Positions 25,102 through 36,800 of a DNA stretch of 64,000 bases are shown here, piece after piece (within the stretch, counting starts at the first letter, position 1; every line of letters begins with the position of its first letter). Both the position numbers and the translations under genes were made by a program. Source of the stretch: Mugil cephalus (lineage: Eukaryota > Chordata > Actinopteri > Mugiliformes > Mugilidae); the NCBI RefSeq assembly GCF_022458985.1, contig NC_061782.1:6961672-7025671 (forward strand), written 5' to 3'. A model generated the notes under the pieces. The model was not told the origin of the DNA and searched no databases. It saw only the letters and a list, made by a program, of their open reading frames with translations.

Positions 25102-27645
25102 AACCAGCTCAGGGAGCTTCTCCTAGCCTGACCCCGAAGCACGCAGGGAAACACGCTCGCCTCCTCCAAGAGCTCTGAGAGCTACTCGCTCAAACGGTTG
25201 CCTTATCTTGCATACCTACCACCGTACAGAAAGCATCTGCAAAGACTTTCGAAGCACAAGCCATCGTCAGTGTAATCAGCCCAGAGGGAAATGACGCTGT
25301 GCCTGAAGAGCACAGAAGAAAAACGACTGGGTCCAAAACGAGTTTTAGTCTTTTTAATTCGATCTTAATTGTGTAGTTGGAAATGTTTGCGTGCGTTATT
25401 TTGCTTTAGAAGTACATTTCAGCTTTTGCTTAAGACATATGTTGATTAAGATTTCTACTGACTGCTTTAGGAAAACCTTTCAGTTATTATTTTTTATCTT
25501 TTTTTTCAACACCAGAACATTTCAGCCGTTTGCCACTCAGCAAAAAACACAAACCACTCAGAGCTTATCAGAATCGCTGTGCTGCCCTCTAGCGTAAAAC
25601 CCTATGTACTGCAGTAGACTGGGTACACGCGCCCGTCAAAGGCGTCGTCATCATCACTAGCACTTCTCTGGAAAACAGCATCCTTTGTGTAAAAGCACTG
25701 CGAAATGCCCTGACGAGAATGTATCAGGTGAATATGCAACCACTACCACTTGAAACTACATTTCTTTTTTTTTTCTTTTTTTTTGGGAAAAGTTTGTCTG
25801 TCCAGAGCACTTTGACATTCGTTTTGTTCTAAGTCTGTGGCCCATCTCCAAAAAGTTGGGACTCGTAGACAGCGGGAGAATGATTTCTGGTAATAATTTT
25901 TTACATAAGGGAGGACGAAGGCATTTATATTTTGGGAGCGGCTAATGGAAATCCAAAGCTTATCGCCTAATTTGACTGTTTCAGTAGTTTTAGTTTTTAC
26001 AAACCGCAGTCGTCTTTTAAAGCAAAGCATCGTAACAGACTTGAATGAAAGCTCTTTCCAGCTGTGGTCTACTATTATACCATTAATATTTTTTTCCTCT
26101 TTCAGTCTGCATAGCCGCCGTGTGTGTCAGCTTGGTCATAGTTATTTGTCTTCTAATTCAATCTACCTCAGTTTCTACTCAATGCAAATGTCATTTATTC
26201 ATCCAGTTCTAACAGGGCCGCTGTTTTCCATTTCGAAAGGTAATAAACTTTCAGCGTTGGGGCATTAGGCAGACCGATAAAAGTGTTCTTAAATACGCAG
26301 ACACTGAAAGGAAAGAGGTCCACTGTGATCGAGGTGTTTGATCCTTGGGAGAAACCCACTCTCTGACCCTGTGTGAATGTGGTTTGTGTGTACATCTTCA
26401 CTAACGGATGGATAACGGTGCATACTGTTAACACCAAAATGACTCTTTTGTTGTATGTGCTTTCCTAATATTGTTGAAAATTCCTTGAAATAATTTCCAC
26501 GTTTGTGCAATATGTAACTACTTTCCCTTGTATGAAGTGAAACGCTCTACCGCTCTGCTATCACTGTTTAGGAGAAAAGCCGTTAGGAGCATATAGTACT
26601 GAATGACTCATTAGTGTAATTTAAGCTTTTGTGTGACCACTGGGTGTTCATTAATCACTTCATTCGTGAGTCTTTTCCTTTTTTTTTTTGTTGTGAGCGT
26701 TTTGTCTTTTTACATACTGAGGAGTTATAAAGAGATTAGACATGAATGTATCTAGGTTCTTACTGTACATGTGCAAGGATTACTCATATTTTAAGTCAGT
26801 GCCTGGTGAAGAGACTGATGAAACGCCCCCGACTAACAAATTAAAGCTCGTAACATCATCGTGTGTCCATACATCAATTCCCTCCATCACCTTAGGGAAA
26901 TCACCTGAGACTTCTCATGATTTAAAAGATGAAAATTCATATTTTCAAAAGTTATATTATAAATTCTTGTAATTTCCATCATGATTTGCCATCATGTAGC
27001 AATAATAAATGTTTTTCTTTCTTTCAGTATCATCACATTTAACATTGTGATTTAAAATGATAATATTAGGGTTCAGTCTTAAAATATTATGTGTTCAAAC
27101 TCTGACCTTTCATCACATGTGGTTAAAAATGACCAAAAGCTGAAAGATTTTTCTTAAATCTCGACTCATGTGAGTGAATCCTTATTTACCTGAAGTAGGT
27201 TAAGAAATATCAGATGGGAAAAAAACGTGTCAGGCTTTACAGCGCTAAAATAAAACACATTCAGTCTGATGAGACGAGAATCTCCTCGTTTTAGTTACAA
27301 CAACAACAGAAAACAACATTTTACAAACTTGGTACAAAACCTTTCGGCGCGTAAGACACTAGCTGGGACAGAAGGACCCGTTTATCACAGTGAAGGTTTT
27401 TTTCTGTAACAACATCTGGAATGGAAGCTGAGACGTCATATTTCAATTACCCCACTTCCTTTAGATGAAATTTACTCATCGTGTACAAACCCAACAACGG
27501 CATATTTCTCACACCACATTGGACCCGACTCACATAATTCAATATAATTGTTTCATATTCTTTGGATTTTGCGGGTCACGTGACGTCAGAAGTTTGTCCA
27601 GTAATTTCAAAGATTTCACCCCTGAAGCGACCGGAGGCTTGTAGG
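25102..27645 (+). other. sgpl1 3' UTR and convergent spacer to pcbd1
   Basis: No coding sequence is recognised here. On the plus strand, AATAAA-type signals occur near 26241 and 27003-27010, so the sgpl1 3' UTR could be about 1.1 or 1.9 kb long. From the right, the pcbd1 3' UTR runs leftward from 27645, with no canonical minus-strand AATAAA nearby (a variant AGTAAA lies near 27471). The two transcripts may overlap. Open frames here (for example 25945-26268) look random. Confidence 0.4.
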
Positions 27646-29857
27646 TCACATTAGAGACGCCTGGTCGATGAACGTGGCCAGAGTGATGTCACGCTGAGAC
27701 AGGCCTCCACAGTCATGTGTGCTGAGAGTAATCTGGACCTGGGGGGGAAGGGTAGGTTTTTTATTGAAAAGTTTGCAGTTTAATGTCTCACTTTACTCTG
27801 AAATGAAAGCAAATAAACAACTGAATTTACAAAAATGAAAAATAAATCATGGAATCAATATATAACCCAAAATATATTCTAAACTTTCGCCTCGTTGACT
27901 CGTCGCCATCTTTGGATGATTTAACATGTCAACACACCTGTGATATTCGTTCTTTCTAAAATGGAAATCAAATATTTTTTCTTCCCAATTTTGTTGCAGA
28001 AATGTGTGGCACTTGTAGGGAGCTTTGCTTTCACTCTTCTGTCCAGTTCATCACAAACCAGCTCCATGGGGTTAAAGTCTAGAGACTGGGCCATGGTCCA
28101 CTCCATGTTTTCATGTTTTTACCCTGAGGTAGTTCTGGTAGAGCTTAGACTAAAGTTTTGGGTCATTATCTTGATGTAGGATGAAACTCTGACCAACTAT
28201 ACCAGAGGATACTGATGCTGTTCTAAAACATATCATATATATTAATATATTGGTAAAAGGAAAACAATGTATACGTGATTTTAAAGGAATATTTCTTTGC
28301 CACTTGGTAACACTGGGCAACATTAGCGTCATCTCTGGTGACTTTACAAACACCCAATGTTCTGTGTGACTCATGTTTCGGCCTCCACCGACTCCTGAGA
28401 TAAAGATCAGCCGCTGTTAATGTTAAATGCTCCACAGCCACATAATCGCTAACTGTAAATGTCTGCTTTGATCTTGGTGCTGTTTTGGCTGAAAACCACA
28501 CCAAGGCACCGGTACTTTCCAAGATGACTAATCTGCATAATTTAATAAGATGAGAGATCCGTTGAACGAACCATCGTCTGTTATTAGCCCAGTATTTTAG
28601 CAAAGTAATCTTTGCCAACCTTTGTGCAGAAACATCGTGCAGATAAATCTTCATTGTTCAGAATCTGTTTGTGATACTACAATAACCAAGTTCAGTTGCA
28701 TCTGTTTCCTGCTCATGATAAATGAAACCCTACTACTGCTTGTAATCTCCGTTATCATTATTGGTCTTGTGTACCTTATTATAGACATTGAACCACTCAG
28801 GATGATGATCCATCTTTTCTGCCTGTAAAGCCACTCTAGACATGAAACCAAAAGCCTGAAAGAAAGAAGAAAAAGTCACAAATATGCATAATGTAGAGCA
28901 AGTTAAATGATATTTAGCTGTCATGTACGCAGTTTAAGGACCTGGTTGAAGTCTTTGAAAATAAACTCTTTGTATATGGCGTCCCGTCCCACGACCTCCA
29001 CCCACTGAGCGCTGCGTAGCAGGGGGAGTAGGTGGGCCCTCTCCTCCTCCGTCAGACCCTGGATCTTACCAGCCTGTGAGGACAGAGCAGAGGTAACAAC
29101 AGAGCAGAGCAGGATTTCTAGAGGGGCAGCTTCGCAAACACAAACTGTGATTGGTTGCATGGGAGCCCATCTGGAAACAATGAGAGGCCGCATTCCTGAT
29201 TTTTAAAAAAAATAGCTGGTTCAAAGGTATGTGGTGTTATTCGTGGTGGTGGTGGTGGTGGGAGGGAGGAGGGGTCACTCACTTCCTAATCTTAACACAT
29301 GATGCAGAGTCACGTGGATTTAAAGGTGATTTAGTCTCGTTTCATTCAGCCTCCGTGGTCCCAATCTAAACTGCTTTGTCAACATTTCTTTAGATCCCCC
29401 AAAATATGTATGTAATGTATGTAATGTAATATTAGGGCACGTTCTAGAGGTTTCTGCCCCCAGATTAGCTGTCACGCCTATTATCCAGAACATCAAACAG
29501 ATGTCTCTGCCTCAGCCTGAAACAGAGCAATGACATTAACTGGTATCATAGCAACGCTCTTATCTGGTTTATCCGTGGCGTCAGTGGGCAGCACACAGAC
29601 AATGTCCGCTGGATTAAACCTCTGGTCTAGTCATCAAAACACAGTGGCTTGTTACAAACATTCAGTAGAGACACGACTACTAATATCCCTTTTCATAGCT
29701 GTAAAATAAAACAGGAACACGTGACTGTTTGTATTTATCCATCTCAACACACCTCAGCATGTCAGCCTGCAGCAGACTGTGAGAGTAAACGTCAACAGGT
29801 GTTGCTAGACCCAACACACACACACACATCATAGTGGGGAGGTGGCACACTCACCAT
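27646..29857 (-). CDS. pcbd1: Pterin-4a-carbinolamine dehydratase / DCoH, 4 coding exons
   Basis: Minus-strand coding exons in order: 29855-29857 (only the ATG), 28942-29073, 28775-28855, 27646-27738; total 102 aa (human 104). The enzyme dehydrates 4a-hydroxytetrahydrobiopterin to regenerate the cofactor of aromatic amino acid hydroxylases. It also acts in the nucleus as the dimerisation cofactor of HNF1. The active-site block [12 protein letters not shown] has H62 and H63, and [11 protein letters not shown] and FKDFNQAFGFM are also typical. It ends TFIDQASLM. Exon 2 uses a weak donor (CAG|GTCCTT), but the protein match fixes the junction. The gene is convergent with sgpl1, as in human, and divergent from hgsnat. 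I chose pcbd1 over pcbd2 from sequence feel and from its position beside sgpl1. Confidence 0.93.
27915..28640 (-). mobile_element. Tc1/mariner-like transposase fossil in pcbd1 intron 3
   Basis: Minus-strand frames carry broken pieces of a Tc1 transposase. [10 protein letters not shown] around 28160-28190 includes the second catalytic Asp. [12 protein letters not shown] follows around 28110-28150. Then comes a segment with [21 protein letters not shown] (28040-28106), where the Glu of the DDE triad sits in the NPxEL motif. Stops and frameshifts separate the pieces, so it is non-functional. Terminal repeats were not located and the borders are approximate. Confidence 0.7.
29243..29260. repeat. 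(GGT)n microsatellite in pcbd1 intron 1
   Basis: Six tandem GTG/GGT units followed by a purine-rich GGGAGGGAGGAGG stretch. Confidence 0.85.
29813..29829. repeat. (CA)n microsatellite near pcbd1 exon 1
   Basis: A short CA run about 25 bases inside pcbd1 intron 1, next to its first donor. Confidence 0.85.
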
Positions 29858-30811
29858 GTTTGCAGAGCGTTTTTTCGAGCACAAGCGACGAGGTTCTGCT
29901 CCAACCCCCCTGTTGCACAGACAGAGGCGAATCAGCTGTGGCAGCCAGCGAGAGCAACTGGAATGAATCCATGAGCCGTGGGTCCTGCCTGGCTGCCCTC
30001 ACAGCAGCCTGAGCAGAAATCCTCCCTGCTGATAGGCTGCCGAGCCACTTGTCAGCACGGGTTTAATCATAAACTGTCATCTGTTGCACAAGGTATGAGT
30101 GAGGCCCGAGAGGATCGACACAAAGGCCGGAGCAGCAGTGTTTGCTCTGTGATGAAACAGGTTGTGAAATGGGATATCGCACCTCCCATTTACTCTAATA
30201 ATATACTTTATACGCGTATTAAACATGAACCGGGATTTCAGAATACAAGTCTGCCAAAATAATAAAATAATAAAAAAGTTTCTATTAAAACAGGACAGCA
30301 GGTTTGATCTTCAGGGGGTTCACGTCAAAGGTTAATGAGCTGCTCCTGAGAGGCTGGCCCCTGTGAACTCATCCGTCACAGCGAGCGCTCAGGGAAATGA
30401 ACTGGTTAATGGAATGAAAACAGGGCGAGGATGTGACAAGTGATCAGCGTTTCTCAGTCGACTGGACGTGGAAATGAGGCCGGCGTTTGAGTGGTTTAGT
30501 TTGAAAAGAAAGAGAGCAAACCTGAGATTAAAGTCAGAGGAGAGTGTTTGGAAATGTTAATTATTGATCTGCACTAATGCACACACATGTACCCCTACAA
30601 CCCTTTTCTTTTTAGGCCTGTCAGCTGTTTTAAATTTAATTATCCTCTCATCCTCCAATTATAGCAGCCCTAAATGTATGCTCAAACATATGTAGGACAA
30701 ACAAGTAAAACGGAACTACCAGACATGCATACATACTGCCCTTTGACCGCTATATATTGGCATGACAGTTATAAAGATGAGCAGAAGCGGAGGTTGTTTT
30801 CAAGTAGCAAC
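29858..30811. promoter_or_regulatory. Shared divergent promoter region of pcbd1 and hgsnat
   Basis: 954 bases separate the two start codons, which point in opposite directions. On the plus strand a TATATATT element (30751-30758) lies 54 bases before the hgsnat ATG, which could set a short 5' UTR. The pcbd1 side is moderately GC-rich with no clear TATA. Both genes could share elements, but this is inferred from geometry alone. Confidence 0.45.
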
Positions 30812-33800
30812 ATGGATCCCAGGACGCTGACATCGCATGCAGCTTTAACTTTGTTGATCCTCATTGTTGGCAGCAATGGACACATCAAGAAAGGTGAGGA
30901 ATATTACTCGTTTGTGTTGGATTGTGCTCATTCTGGCGTCCAAGTCATAAAAAAGATACAGAGATAAAAAAAAAAGAAAAGAAAAAAAGAAAAACCTGTT
31001 AGTTCCACAGAAAATGCTTGTACTCTATTTGGTTTCTTCTAAAAAATCTATGATTTGTCTTGAAATATCGGGTTAAAACTCAGTTTCAGCAAAGAGCAAA
31101 GTCGGTAATATCGAGTCAGTGATCATCTGATGAACCCTCCTGTTATCTTTTATTTATGATGTACAAGACTATCTGTGTGTCAGCTGTAAATCAGTGCTGT
31201 TTTGAATCCGTGCAGATCTGAGAATGGATCAGGCCGTGCTCACGTTTCACAACCAGCTCAAAGAAGAAGTGCAGGTTTTCTACACGTCAGACTACTGCCA
31301 CAAGGTAAAAGATGTGAAGATTTAGTCCGACAATGAAACGTAGCGGATGCAAAAATATAGGAGTTGCTCAAAAATATGCACAGTATCAGTGTAGTGAAGC
31401 ACTCATCATGGCAAATACACAAAGATCATGATTTCCAGTCGTTCTGACATTTTCATTTAATCTGTAACCTGTAAAATGTCCTAACAGTCCTGAACGAGCT
31501 TCATGAAGGTTCATCATTTGATTCAACTGTGTTTACACTTTGGAGGATGTGTTCTGTGGTGCTGGGAATTAAACACACAGTTTCTATTATTTTAAACCAG
31601 TTTGTAGTTAGAGGGCTCAGCTGAATGACAGATTGATTTTAGTGTTTAATTTGCACCAGAAACTACATCCTTTAAAATCATCATAAATGAACACTTTTCT
31701 GATATTTCAACATAAACTGAACATTAGAAGAGTTTTAAAGTTAAGATTTTAGTGCAGGACTGTTATATTACAATGAATTTGTTTTCGCTAGTGTACCTAA
31801 TGAACTGTCTTGTGGGTGGACGCTTGTATTTCTTATGTTTTCTTGACTACTTTAATGGTTTTTTTTTCTTTTTCAGTGTGTGTACCAGCATTTGGCCACA
31901 GTGAAACCCAGCAACAAGAACACATCTACAGTAATTAGCACTAAATTCACCCTGAGTGTGCGAGTGGAATCACAAAGCAGGAATTCAACCCTTTGCAGGT
32001 AACATGTTTAATATTCCAGCAAAGCATCCGTATAAAACCAGCTCGTACTATGACCTGCAGTCGAGGTAAAACGCTGATTTGTCTCTTATTAACCGTGCCA
32101 GTTGCAGTGTATTGCTCTCGTGCCCCAACATAATATAGTGCGGCGGCGTCCGATGATTGGATCAGCAGTCTGTGAGATTATTTACAGGTTTTGGGGGGGG
32201 GGGGTGGAGTAATCCTGACCTGCTTTCTGAACCTGAGTGATGCCCTCCCTTAAAACCACCTCGCCGGGTATCGATCAGGAGCCTTTTTGGGGTTAATAAG
32301 ACCTGACATTCCAATATTGATGAAAAGGGCTCATTAAAGCTTGAAAGCCACATTACCTGCAGAAGAACCGGCCGGGATGTTAACTGGAGGAGACAGCTGC
32401 AATATTTATAAACAGTTACAGCTGACAGGACAGCAGGTCCCTGTGGAGGTCACCTGTACACATGGTACCAGGGATTCAGTTGCAACATGACAAGTCTTTG
32501 TTGCCTTTATTTATTTATTTTTTTGCCCTCTCAGTGGTCTGGTCTTCTTGGATCAATGCTGAGGTCTCTAACCAGACCGTGCTGCTATTGATTTCCTTTT
32601 CCTCTTTGAAAAAAACACTCCGAGTGATAGCTAGTATGTCATCCCAACAGTGGATCAATATGAGCATGTAATGTATGTTTTTTAGGCCTGAAACTGGAGA
32701 TGGCGAGTGGGACGGGAGCGTGCACGTTAAGTCTGCAGACACTAGGTGGTGCTCTGGAGCTGTTGGAAAAAAAAGATGGGATTGCTTCTTTTCACTGGTC
32801 TGGTTTTGAGGAAAACAGAGAAGTGTGTCTGAATATTTCTCTGTTTTGGATGCAGCTGGAGTCGGACATATAGGGAAGGCGGCCATTACTGTATTTGGCT
32901 CCAGACGTTAGACGGCTCCACTGAACCCACCTGCAGCCACACTCTGAATAAAAGCCCAAACAACACGTACCTGCGTAAGTACACAGCACTCTTGGAAAAG
33001 ATTTTGAGTAACTGCCTGACACAGGGGGCCGACTGCCTTATTGAGACGCACTGACAGTAAAGAAACCTGTGGCCAAAACATTTGATCCATACCGTTCTTA
33101 ATTGAGTCAGCAAAGAGGAGAATCACTTCTCTTGTCCACATCCACTGAGCAGCAGTTCTCATTTATCTCCCGGGACATGATGTGTATTGATCAGGTGAGA
33201 CATGCTGTCTTGAAAAGGGATAAAAGAAAAGCTTTTTCTACTTGTTTTGAAGGCCTGGCTCTGGGGCGTGGAGGATTGTGGGTAATACATTAGGGAGTGT
33301 GGAAGGATTAGGGCGTAATGGGATTTTGAAAGCGTCTCTCTCCATAATGTACACTCTACTTAACAATATTGCAGATTATGTTGTAGATCAGACTTTTAAG
33401 GCCAAGTAGCCATTATCCGTTATGGTCAGTGTGACTGCACCTCTCACAGTATGATGAGCTTCCATTAGCTCCACAGACCGGTGATTATACAAACTCCCCA
33501 TAGGACTTGCTCAGCTTAAGTAATGGTCTGGTCAGCAGCTGAAGACAGGTAAGAGTTGCCCTGCTAGGGAATTTCAAAGTTTACTTCAGCGTCTCTAATT
33601 GATCAGCTGCGAGGCCTCATGAGGTCATTTGTTGGGCGTGGCACTCTTTAAGCATATGTTTTCTGTGCGGCTGCTATCAGATGCAACCTTTAATCGTGTT
33701 AGTACTGTATTCTGCTTTGTACCACAGACCACAAGTCACCTACAGAGCCCTTAATTCTCATACAGAAATCCACGACTGCTATTAAGTGTCCGTTCGACCC

Positions 33801-36800
33801 AATGTATCCGTGAACTGAACCTAATTGAGTTGCTTCCGACGCTCGCATTCGTTTTCTATTTATTGTGGCAGCAACCCATGGAGCGGGGAGGAGGGCCTGG
33901 GCCGTCACAGAGGTCTCTACACTTCATGCGCTGAGAGCTTTATGGTGTTTTTATGAGTGGACGCCAGAGATACCTTGACTTTTCAGAGACGATTAAGTGA
34001 CCACTCTGCGCTCGGAGTGGACGTCCTAGTGTGGATTCAGACCAGGCTACAATGGCTTCTTTTTTGTTTGTTTTTCCACTAAAGGCAAACAGTGCGTGCA
34101 CCGCCCCATTATTACTCTGCTTTGACGCAAGAACGCCACAGCGATGCCTCCCGACCGTACAGTTTTATAATCCGTCATAAAATAGCTCTCTGGTGTCTCA
34201 GTGCAGCGGGAAAATATTTATTCCCCCCCCTCACCCCCCAAAAAAGAGGAAAAATAAGATTTATTAGGACGTTATTTCATATTGCTCTAGTGTTTCTGTT
34301 AACATTTTAGCCCAGATTACGCAGCGATAACATTTTCCCTATTGATTTTGGAAGAAATGTGATTTTTAAGCAAATAAAGTACATCCAGGCCACAGTATTT
34401 GTTGATACTGGTACCGTGAACCTCATCTTGACTCTGCTTTTCTCTCCGACTCTTTCCATCTTTCCCTTTGTTTTTTCACCATTGTTCCCGTGTAGCCTTG
34501 CGTTTGCCTTTTTTTCGGGTGGCTGCAGGGTTAGATTACCAGAGTGTTCGCTCCTTGACGGACTGACCAAGAGTTTTCCATTAGGATCTTGTTTGTCACT
34601 TGAGGGATCCCCTTTGACACTAGTAGACTGACAGAGAGCCACAAGGGAATCCAAAGGCGAGTAAAGCAGACAGTTTAGACTGGCGATCAGCCTTTTTATC
34701 CCCAGTCAGATCCTGTTTTGATAGAGACGCGCCGTCCAAACCTTCTGACATGGACGTCCAAGGCGGACTGTGATGTGAAGCGGTGGAGATTGATTACACA
34801 GTTCCCATTGATAAACATTTTCCTTTCTCATTTTTCCAGCCCTTCTGGTGGCAGCTCTCCTACTGGCGGTAATTGCTCTCTTAATCGTGGTTGTACCATA
34901 CGTCTACAGGTATGTTTTTCACATCACCCACAAAAAAAAAAAAACATGTGTAATTCTGCACTGATTGCTCTTCCATCAGGACCAGGCTGTTTAGACGTGT
35001 TTCTTTTACAGGAGACGTTGTACATCACCTTTTCTTAGGACCATTTTCTGCCGAGGTCCGCAGTACTCGGTGGATAATGTAAGTAAAATGGTGCTTCCAG
35101 TGAATGCATTGGATTAATATCATAATAAATGGTGACACAGAGTTATAATTTGATTAATTCGATGCAGATCAATCATAAACCAATCAAATGATTTCCATGG
35201 AATTGTCAGCTTTGTGCAGCCTTGACGCGTAAGACAAGAAAACAAGAATTTTGTCCGATTCTTTTACAGATTTTTGTTTAGACTCTTGAAAATTCTCGTT
35301 GTTTTTGAAATCAAAGTGTCAAGCTGGACTAAAAATACCAGGCAGTTGCACCGTCTTTATGTCTTTAGCGCATAAGCAGATTGGCCTTGTTTGATCCGAC
35401 AGCTACATTGCATTATTTTCATTGGCCAACAACCCAGCCTGACGTGCATACCAAAATTGCTCTGAGACTGCAGTCATCAACTCATTTGGGAGACACTAAT
35501 GGAATGATTGATACAAATGTTAGCAGAGCCAGTTGTACAGCAGACTTACATGGAAGCGGTGGGGCGTCATATCCCTCCAATCATCCTGCTCCATGGCAAG
35601 AGTGGCCGTGTATTTTTGGTGAGCATGAATAGCCCCTCTCATTCTTCTAAGCAAGAGGTCTCTGGCTTCCATATGCTCCCTGGATGGCATGCAGATCCAT
35701 CATAACATATTAGCGCTGGTGTCTTCCTGCTCTGGCTCTTTAAACTGCTGCATGGAGGCCAGCAAGTCAGGCTAATCCAACTGAGAGGGCAACAGGCCAG
35801 AGTCATCAAAATGCTGCCTTCACAGAGGGAGGGGGGGCGAAAAAGAAAGACCCAGGACGGAGAGTTACCCAACATATGTTTCGTGATTTCTTACCCATGA
35901 GGCATTTTGGACCTTTGCTTTTGTAAATATTTCTTCGTCTTGTTGTTGTTTAAAATCTTTGCTACACGTACATCAGCGTTGCCTTTTTTTTGTTTTTGTT
36001 TGAAAATGTGATCTCCACTTTTTTTTTCGTTTTAACTTAAATGTTATAAAGAATAACTAAACTAATTTGCCACTTAAAGAGAAGGAATTGCAATTATATC
36101 ATAATCATAATTAATCACTGCTACAGCAGAGGGGCATTTTAAATTAAATGCCAATTAGCAGAATTAAAAGTGGTCTTGTAATCAGCACTTTGATTCTGGC
36201 AGTGGAGTCAAAAAGGACAAAAAGAGATTTTAAAGCTGCACTAATACATGGTTTTATGTTAAAACTGAATCAAATGCCAAATGGTATATCGTTGGGGGGA
36301 AAAAAACTCATCTAATTTCGGATGGGATGGGCATCGATAGGATTTTATTGATACTGATGCCATTATCGATTCCATAATCAATTCCTCAAATCTTCCTCAA
36401 ATTTCTCAAATCTCCAGAAGGCAAACAAAGTTAAATGTTGAACATAGAGGAGCATTTTGAAGCTAAACAACACAACAGAAGTAAAAGTGAATTAAGTAAT
36501 GGAGCTGCATTTGTCGGGTGACTGATTTCTTGCGACTGCATGTCTGACATTCGAGTGGATGTTACTTGGCACCCACCTAGACCAGACCAGGTACCCCCAC
36601 CCCATAGCAATGGCACTCCTTGATGGCAGCAGCCGTCCCCAGCAGAATGCAGACTGACACAGACACACATACAAAAACGGTTTAGGAACAACTCAAAAAA
36701 AATCAGCACAAGGTACTGACCTGGCCTCGAAATTCACTAGATCCCAAACTGACCACTGGCCCCTCCCTTTAACCTATATGACCCAAATACCCCCACTAAC

